From NCBI GenBank assembly GCA_045545455.1, contig JAZQAY010000100.1, positions 1 through 9,874 on the forward strand: DNA of 9,874 bases. The letters run 5' to 3'. This DNA is from RUG754 sp045545455 (lineage in GTDB: Bacteria; Bacillota; Clostridia; Peptostreptococcales; Anaerovoracaceae). A program made the translations under genes and the position numbers. How positions within the stretch are numbered: position 1 is the first letter of the stretch; the number at the start of each line of letters is the position of its first letter. Under the pieces are notes generated by a model. The model made no database searches and had not been told where the DNA came from. It saw only the letters and a program-made list of their open reading frames with translations. Shown piece after piece: positions 5,966-9,874 of the stretch.

Positions 5966-7408
5966 ATGAACAAAAAACTCTCTGTAAAAACTAAATTAGG
6001 CTACGGCGTTGGCTGTGTGTGCGATAATACGCTATATACCCTGAGCGGAACCTATCTCTTGCTTTATCTTACTACGGTGGCGGGGGTGCAGCCTGCTCTT
6101 GCGGGAACCATAAGTGCGGTGGGCTCTGTCTGGGAAGCACTGGTGGGCCCCATAATGGGATCGCTGTCCGACAATACCGTTTCGAGATTCGGAAAGAGGA
6201 AACCCTTTATGATGTTCGCCGCGATCCCGGTGGCAGTCATCACGAGTCTGCTGTTCACCACGATAAACGCGGGACCTGCTGTGAAGGGTATATACTATAC
6301 AGCCGCTATCATACTTTTCTGGACGTCATTCAGCATGGAATTCGTGCCATATATGAGCTGGGGCGCAGACCTTACAGATGATTATCATGAAAGGACGTCC
6401 CTCAGGGCATACTCCTATGTTTTCGGGCAGGTGGGAATGCTTATAGGAATGGTGCTTCCCACCATAATCGTCGACTGGGCCATGAACGTCGGAAAGACTT
6501 CTCAGCAGTCCTGGCAGCTGGTGGGGATGTTTTGTGGTATATGTGCCGGAGCTGCACTTCTGATATCTGCCTTTTCTGTCAGGAACACCGATATGGCAAA
6601 GGATGATCCCGAACTCATCAGGATGAGGGCTGAGAAAAAGGCGGAAAGACAGAAACATCACGGAGTGCATCCGCTTGTAAGAGTCTTTTCGATCCTGAAA
6701 GAATTCGCAAGTATCCTGAAGTTAAGACCCATGAGGTATCTTCTTGCTGCTTCCATGCTGTACCTCATAGCGAACACGCTCTTCAGCTCTGACAGGGTGT
6801 TCTTCATGACCTACAACATGGGTATGAGCCAGAAGGCGATCTCATTCATAATGCTGGTCATTACTTTTTCGGGAATACTTTTCGTTCCTTTTATTTCGGG
6901 TCTGTCCAAAAGATTCGATAAAAAGACGGTCTTTATGGCGGGCATAGGCTTGGCAGGAGTACTGATGATGGCCATGAGGGCTGTCAGGATCGACGGGCTG
7001 GGCGGAATAGTTATCGTAAGCATCATCTATTCCGTAGCAAACACCTGCTATTGGCAGCTGATGCCTTCCATGATATATGATATCGCTGAGATAGAGGAGA
7101 TGGAATCCGGGGAGTCCCACGCGGGAGCGGTGATTTCCTTCCAGGCGCTGAGCGAATCGGTCTGTATCGCAATCGGCCTTCAGATCCTGGGTATAATACT
7201 GGAACTTTCGGCCTTCGACGAGAGTCTGCCGTCACCGCTTATCGCGAATGGAGATACCTCGCTTCTTCAGCCTGAAACGGCGCTGACGTGGGTAAGCAAT
7301 TCCTTTACTTTGCTTCCCGGCATCTTCATGGTCCTGGTAGGTGCGGTCATGGCGGGTTACCCTGTGACACAGAAAAGCCTGGAAGCGTTAAGAGCAAAGA
7401 AAAAATAA
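5966..7408 (+). CDS. GPH-family (MelB-like) sugar:cation symporter, MFS
   Basis: Twelve-helix-type membrane transporter of the glycoside-pentoside-hexuronide family, 480 residues, the usual length. The N-terminus LSVKTKLGYGVGCVCD (5-20) aligns with the MelB start and keeps an Asp (Asp20) at the place of MelB Asp19. The family loop between helices 2 and 3 appears as VWEALVGPIMGSLSDNTVSR (55-74) followed by FGKRKPFM. MelB has WDAINDPIMG here, so the first cation-site Asp is Glu57 and the second is Gly61, and Na+ coupling cannot be assumed. A charged central loop (about 205-240) separates the two halves, and the C-terminus is basic (RAKKK). The substrate is probably a glycoside or related sugar but cannot be read. 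There is no catabolic gene next to it. The ATG at 5966 lacks any Shine-Dalgarno, yet the protein starts exactly where the family starts. A TetR-like palindrome covers its promoter. No terminator follows it before rpsT. Confidence 0.9.
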   Translation: MNKKLSVKTKLGYGVGCVCDNTLYTLSGTYLLLYLTTVAGVQPALAGTISAVGSVWEALVGPIMGSLSDNTVSRFGKRKPFMMFAAIPVAVITSLLFTTINAGPAVKGIYYTAAIILFWTSFSMEFVPYMSWGADLTDDYHERTSLRAYSYVFGQVGMLIGMVLPTIIVDWAMNVGKTSQQSWQLVGMFCGICAGAALLISAFSVRNTDMAKDDPELIRMRAEKKAERQKHHGVHPLVRVFSILKEFASILKLRPMRYLLAASMLYLIANTLFSSDRVFFMTYNMGMSQKAISFIMLVITFSGILFVPFISGLSKRFDKKTVFMAGIGLAGVLMMAMRAVRIDGLGGIVIVSIIYSVANTCYWQLMPSMIYDIAEIEEMESGESHAGAVISFQALSESVCIAIGLQILGIILELSAFDESLPSPLIANGDTSLLQPETALTWVSNSFTLLPGIFMVLVGAVMAGYPVTQKSLEALRAKKK

Positions 7409-7417
7409 AAGAAACTC

Positions 7418-7446
7418 TTGCATTTTAAAGCGGATGACTATATAAT
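7418..7446 (+). promoter_or_regulatory. Strong sigma-A promoter of rpsT
   Basis: TTGCAT (7418-7423) is followed by exactly 17 bases and a perfect TATAAT (7441-7446). Transcription should start near 7453, giving a leader of about 82 bases before rpsT. It begins only nine bases after the stop of the upstream transporter gene. Confidence 0.85.
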
Positions 7447-7452
7447 ATTTTC

Positions 7453-7534
7453 GCGAATTTATATGCCGGCATCTGAGCGAACAGCCCAACCCGGCCGGCA
7501 AACCAAAAATAATATAAAGTGGGGTGAAAATTTC
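7453..7534 (+). promoter_or_regulatory. rpsT mRNA leader with foldable GC-rich segment
   Basis: Predicted untranslated leader. TGCCGGC (7464-7470) can pair with GCCGGCA (7494-7500), enclosing 23 bases, and is followed by an A-rich unpaired stretch and the ribosome binding site GGGGTGA (7521-7527). There is no T tract, so it is not a terminator. Ribosomal protein genes are often controlled by the product binding its own leader, so this could be an S20-responsive site, but I do not recognise a known leader family. The hairpin is seen; the role is a guess. Confidence 0.35.
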
Positions 7535-7807
7535 ATGGCAAACATTAAATCCGCAAAGAAGAGAATCAAGGTAATCGACAAGAAGACTGCAAGAAACAGA
7601 AGAGTGAGAAATCACTTAAAGGCTGTTCTTAAGAACTTCGACGCAGCAGTAGAAGAAGGAAACTTCGACACAGCTGAAGAGAAATTCAGACTTGCAGAAA
7701 AGAAGCTTATGCAGGCTGCTTCCAAGGGAACCATTTCCAAGAACGCCGCTTCCAGAAAGACTTCCAGATTAGCCAAGAAACTCAACGCAGCTAAGGCTGC
7801 AAAATAA
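7535..7807 (+). CDS. rpsT: 30S ribosomal protein S20
   Basis: Small, strongly basic primary 16S rRNA-binding protein of the 30S subunit. The 90-residue product begins MANIKSAKKRIK and contains the family pattern of Lys/Arg-rich helices (KKTARNRRVRNHLKAVLK at 16-33, GTISKNAASRKTSRLAKKL at about 64-82), ending in an Ala/Lys tail. The start at 7535 is chosen over an in-frame ATG at 7418 because that upstream ATG lies in the promoter (it overlaps the -35 box), the extra 39 residues do not look like S20, and GGGGTGA seven bases before 7535 is a good ribosome binding site. The gene has its own promoter and terminator. Codon choice (AAG, GCT/GCA, AGA) looks like that of a highly expressed gene, as in dnaK. 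Confidence 0.98.
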   Translation: MANIKSAKKRIKVIDKKTARNRRVRNHLKAVLKNFDAAVEEGNFDTAEEKFRLAEKKLMQAASKGTISKNAASRKTSRLAKKLNAAKAAK

Positions 7808-7825
7808 GTCTCACCCGTCCCCACA

Positions 7826-7844
7826 GTGCATAAGTTAAATGCAC
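7826..7844 (+). repeat. Small inverted repeat in the rpsT 3' region
   Basis: GTGCAT (7826-7831) and ATGCAC (7839-7844) form a six-base-pair hairpin with a seven-base loop in the mRNA downstream of rpsT, before the main terminator. No T tract follows, so it is probably only a 3' UTR structure. Confidence 0.4.
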
Positions 7845-7858
7845 AGCATGAGCAACCC

Positions 7859-7894
7859 AGCCCAGAGATTGTGTCTCCTCTGGGCTAATTTTTT
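7859..7894 (+). terminator. Intrinsic terminator after rpsT
   Basis: AGCCCAGAG (7859-7867) pairs perfectly with CTCTGGGCT (7878-7886) around a ten-base loop and is followed by AATTTTTT ending at 7894. The next gene starts only 20 bases after the T tract. Confidence 0.92.
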
Positions 7895-7913
7895 ATAGAG
7901 AAAGGCAGATAAT

Positions 7914-8627
7914 ATGGATACTGAAAACGTCAGACAGTGCATATCGCTTATCTTTAACAATAAAGGAGAAAGTTCCGGTACGGATATCATAGACTATATG
8001 ATCACCCATGCGTTAAGATCCTTCATCGACTACGACGATAAAAAAGGGAAAAAGTATTTTGCGACGGATTTCACGGGGGTCATAGATCTCAGAAACGACC
8101 CTGCTCCGGACCTTATTCTTTTTGAAAATATAGAGACCGAAGAGGAAAAAACAGAGGCAAGGCGCCTTGCATCCAAGGCTTCTATGGGAGCCAGGATGTA
8201 CGTTCCCTACGGAAGCGATTTTCTGGATGGGATCCGTCTCAAACCGCTGCAGAGGATCTATACATACAGCGCTGATAATTCAGAGGCCAACTTCTGTGCT
8301 TACAGGACCGAAAAGAACGATGACGGCACCATGACGGTGAGCGTGGTGTATCAGCCCGACAACAAGGGAAGAAGGGGACTCAGAGGTAAACTCTTCGAAG
8401 TAAAGGACATAAGCCAGTCATCCAGATTCATCATACATTCCCACGATGAAAGGGAAGCCTTGAATGCTGTCAAGGCTTTTATCTTCGGCCTGAGCCTGAG
8501 TCTGGAGATCCGTCATATATCCACAGCGCTTGAGGGTTTCGGACAGGATGAAACTGGACCGGAGAAGAGCGTTCAGGCAAGCGCCGCATCATCGAGGCGC
8601 AGGAGAAAAGAAGAGGACTTCGATTGA
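7914..8627 (+). CDS. Protein of unknown function, 237 residues
   Basis: I do not recognise this family. The start is supported by AAAGG at 7901-7905, eight bases before the ATG, and codon use resembles the neighbours, so it is very likely a real gene. The product looks soluble and cytosolic, with no signal peptide and no clear membrane segment. It mixes predicted helices (5-40, 75-92, 177-200) with strand-like stretches (NFCAYRT 126-132, TMTVSVVYQP 139-148, SRFIIHSH 170-177). An acidic run, ENIETEEEKTEA, is at 71-82. The last 20 residues are low-complexity, ending in a basic cluster RRRRK (228-232) and then EEDFD, perhaps a nucleic-acid or protein contact. Two cysteines (9 and 128) show no metal-site pattern. 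It lies just behind the rpsT terminator without an evident promoter, so expression may depend on read-through from rpsT. No function is proposed. Confidence 0.85.
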   Translation: MDTENVRQCISLIFNNKGESSGTDIIDYMITHALRSFIDYDDKKGKKYFATDFTGVIDLRNDPAPDLILFENIETEEEKTEARRLASKASMGARMYVPYGSDFLDGIRLKPLQRIYTYSADNSEANFCAYRTEKNDDGTMTVSVVYQPDNKGRRGLRGKLFEVKDISQSSRFIIHSHDEREALNAVKAFIFGLSLSLEIRHISTALEGFGQDETGPEKSVQASAASSRRRRKEEDFD

Positions 8628-8631
8628 TGTG

Positions 8632-8651
8632 ATATCTTGAACTTGAGATAT
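8632..8651. repeat. Inverted repeat over the pckA -35 region
   Basis: ATATCT (8632-8637) and AGATAT (8646-8651) are reverse complements separated by eight bases, which include a CTTGA-A-CTTGA direct repeat overlapping the left arm. The element overlaps the predicted -35 box of pckA and could be an operator. The arms are short and AT-rich, so chance is possible. Confidence 0.35.
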
Positions 8652-8665
8652 ATTGGTGTTAAAAT
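8637..8665 (+). promoter_or_regulatory. Predicted sigma-A promoter of pckA
   Basis: TTGAAC (8637-8642) is followed by 17 bases and TAAAAT (8660-8665), five of six matches to TATAAT, with a TGT extension at 8657-8659. The start would be near 8672, giving a leader of about 48 bases. Confidence 0.7.
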
Positions 8666-8688
8666 ATTCTTATCTATGTACGTATTAA

Positions 8689-8701
8689 CTGTAAATTACA
8701 G
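8689..8701. promoter_or_regulatory. 13-bp palindrome in the pckA leader
   Basis: CTGTAA (8689-8694) and TTACAG (8696-8701) are perfect reverse complements around one A. It lies downstream of the predicted transcription start and ends 18 bases before the ATG, a position suited to a repressor roadblock. No regulator family is assigned. Confidence 0.4.
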
Positions 8702-8719
8702 AGAAAGTGAGAACAAATA

Positions 8720-9854
8720 ATGGCAGCAGTTGATCTTGCCGGTTATGGTATCACCGGCGTAAAGGAAATCATCCACAATCCTTCATACGAATTTCTCTTT
8801 GAAGAGGAGATGAAGCCTGAACTTACAGGCTATGACAAGGGACAGCTTACGGAACTGGATGCTGTGAACGTAATGACAGGCATCTACACCGGACGTTCCC
8901 CTAAGGACAAATATATCGTAATGGACGAGAACTCCAGGGACACCGTCTGGTGGACCTCAAAGGAGTATCCCAATGACAACCATCCCATGAGCGAGGAAGT
9001 ATGGGCAAGCGTCAAGGAAACTGCCATCAGGGAACTCTGCGGCAAGAGACTTTTCGTGCAGGACGCTTTCTGCGGGACCAATCCCGACACCCGCATGGCC
9101 ATCCGTTTCATCATGGAAGTCGCCTGGCAGGCACACTTCGTAAAGAACATGTTCATCCAGCCCACCGAAGAGGAACTCGAGAACTTCAAGCCGGACTTCG
9201 TTATCTATAACGCTTCCAAGGCTGAGGCTGAGAACTGGAAGGAACTTGGACTGAACTCCAGCACAGTTGCTGCTTTCAATATCACAAGCCGCGAGCAGGT
9301 CATCCTCAATACCTGGTACGGCGGAGAGATGAAAAAAGGTATGTTCTCCATGATGAACTACTACCTTCCGTTAAAGGGCATCGCATCAATGCACTGCTCC
9401 GCAAATACCGATATGGAAGGCAAGAACACCGCTATCTTCTTCGGACTCTCCGGAACAGGCAAGACCACCCTTTCAACTGATCCCAAGAGACTTCTCATCG
9501 GAGACGACGAGCACGGCTGGGACGACAACGGAGTATTCAACTTCGAGGGCGGCTGCTATGCCAAGGTCATCAACCTGGATAAGGATTCCGAGCCCGATAT
9601 CTACAACGCCATCAAGCGCAACGCTCTGCTGGAGAACGTGACTGTGGATGAAAATGGCAAGTGCGACTTCGCTGACGGCTCCGTCACCGAGAACACCCGC
9701 GTTTCCTATCCCATCGACCACATCGAGAAGATCGTCCGTCCCAAGTCCTGCGGCCCCGACGCCAAGAACGTTATCTTCCTGTCCGCTGACGCATTCGCCG
9801 TTCTGCCTCCCGTTTCCATCCTGTCCCCCGAGCAGACTCAGTACTACTTCCTGT
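8720..9854 (+). CDS. pckA: PEP carboxykinase (ATP), 3'-incomplete at contig end
   Basis: Cytoplasmic enzyme interconverting oxaloacetate + ATP and phosphoenolpyruvate + CO2 + ADP; in fermenters it may run toward oxaloacetate. The visible 378 residues carry the ATP-type motifs: TGRSPKDKYIV (57-67, Arg59 for oxaloacetate), WYGGEMKKGMFS (199-210, Tyr200 and Lys206), SMHCSAN (223-229, His225), the P-loop GLSGTGKTT (242-250), the metal-binding LIGDDEHGW (259-267) and ENTRVSYPIDHI (324-335, Arg327). The family is about 530-540 residues, so roughly 150 are missing, including the ATP-closing lid. The apparent TAA at 9854-9856 arises from one genuine T plus AA of adapter-like sequence; relatives continue YxFLSGFT, and the T at 9854 fits that Ser codon. 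The gene is therefore cut, not a pseudogene. Only a weak purine-rich GAGAAAGTGAG lies before the ATG. Codon use shifts to C/G-ending codons after about 9536. A promoter with two palindromic elements precedes it. Confidence 0.97.
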
Positions 9855-9874
9855 AAGTCGGATCGTAGCCATGT
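9855..9874. other. Probable MGI/BGI sequencing-adapter remnant at contig end
   Basis: The last 20 bases, AAGTCGGATCGTAGCCATGT, are identical, as far as I remember it, to the first 20 bases of a standard adapter used on DNBSEQ/BGISEQ instruments. They replace the coding sequence expected in pckA exactly at the point where homology to PEP carboxykinase stops. This stretch should be trimmed and not annotated as genome. Confidence 0.9.

Noticed and set aside
7418..7534. Upstream in-frame ATG that would extend S20 by 39 residues
   Set aside because: It overlaps the rpsT -35 box and precedes the expected transcription start, and the extension is not S20-like.
9854..9856. Genuine premature stop making pckA a pseudogene
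   Set aside because: The stop is formed at the junction with adapter-like sequence; the reading frame is intact up to that point.
1..9874. CRISPR array, tRNA or rRNA genes, insertion sequence or prophage genes
   Set aside because: No regularly spaced repeats, cloverleaf-like sequence, transposase or phage motif was found on either strand; all gaps between genes are shorter than 200 bases.

Overview
This window is a stretch of ordinary chromosome from a Gram-positive, anaerobic-type bacterium, most likely a Lachnospiraceae-like member of the Clostridia. The grpE-dnaK-dnaJ order, a DnaK without the insert found in the nucleotide-binding domain of Gram-negative DnaK, AGGAGG-type ribosome binding sites, intrinsic hairpin/T-tract terminators, an AtoE short-chain fatty acid transporter and an ATP-dependent PEP carboxykinase all fit. 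The genus cannot be named from the sequence. All genes lie on the + strand, and no rRNA, tRNA, CRISPR array or insertion sequence was seen.

Layout. Bases 1-3255 hold the end of a heat-shock operon: the last 17 codons of grpE, complete dnaK, a strong hairpin in the dnaK-dnaJ gap, complete dnaJ and an intrinsic terminator. Bases 3305-4775 form a single-gene unit for an AtoE-type transporter; an 18-bp near-palindrome resembling a Rex (NADH-sensing) operator overlaps its -35 box. Bases 4790-5917 are a single-gene unit for MnmA, the tRNA U34 2-thiolase, which carries a CXXC plus C cysteine set. Bases 5923-7408 hold a GPH-family (MelB-like) transporter; a perfect TetR-like palindrome covers its promoter and it has no visible Shine-Dalgarno. 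Bases 7418-7894 are rpsT (ribosomal protein S20) with a near-consensus promoter, a GC-rich foldable leader and a terminator. A 237-residue protein of unknown function follows at 7914-8627, apparently without a good promoter of its own. From 8637 to the end is pckA, cut off by the end of the contig.

How the genes relate. GrpE, DnaK and DnaJ form one chaperone machine. MnmA and S20 serve translation. AtoE and PckA are carbon-metabolism functions expected in a fermenter that handles short-chain acids and interconverts PEP and oxaloacetate. The GPH transporter probably imports a sugar or glycoside, but its substrate cannot be read.

The most important caution concerns the 3' end. The last 20 bases (9855-9874) match, from memory, the start of an MGI/BGI sequencing adapter, and they create the apparent stop codon of pckA. 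The gene is therefore an incomplete contig-end gene, not a naturally shortened one. I found no convincing undescribed multi-gene system. The best leads are the predicted operators, the unknown protein, the altered cation site of the transporter and the abrupt codon-usage change inside pckA.
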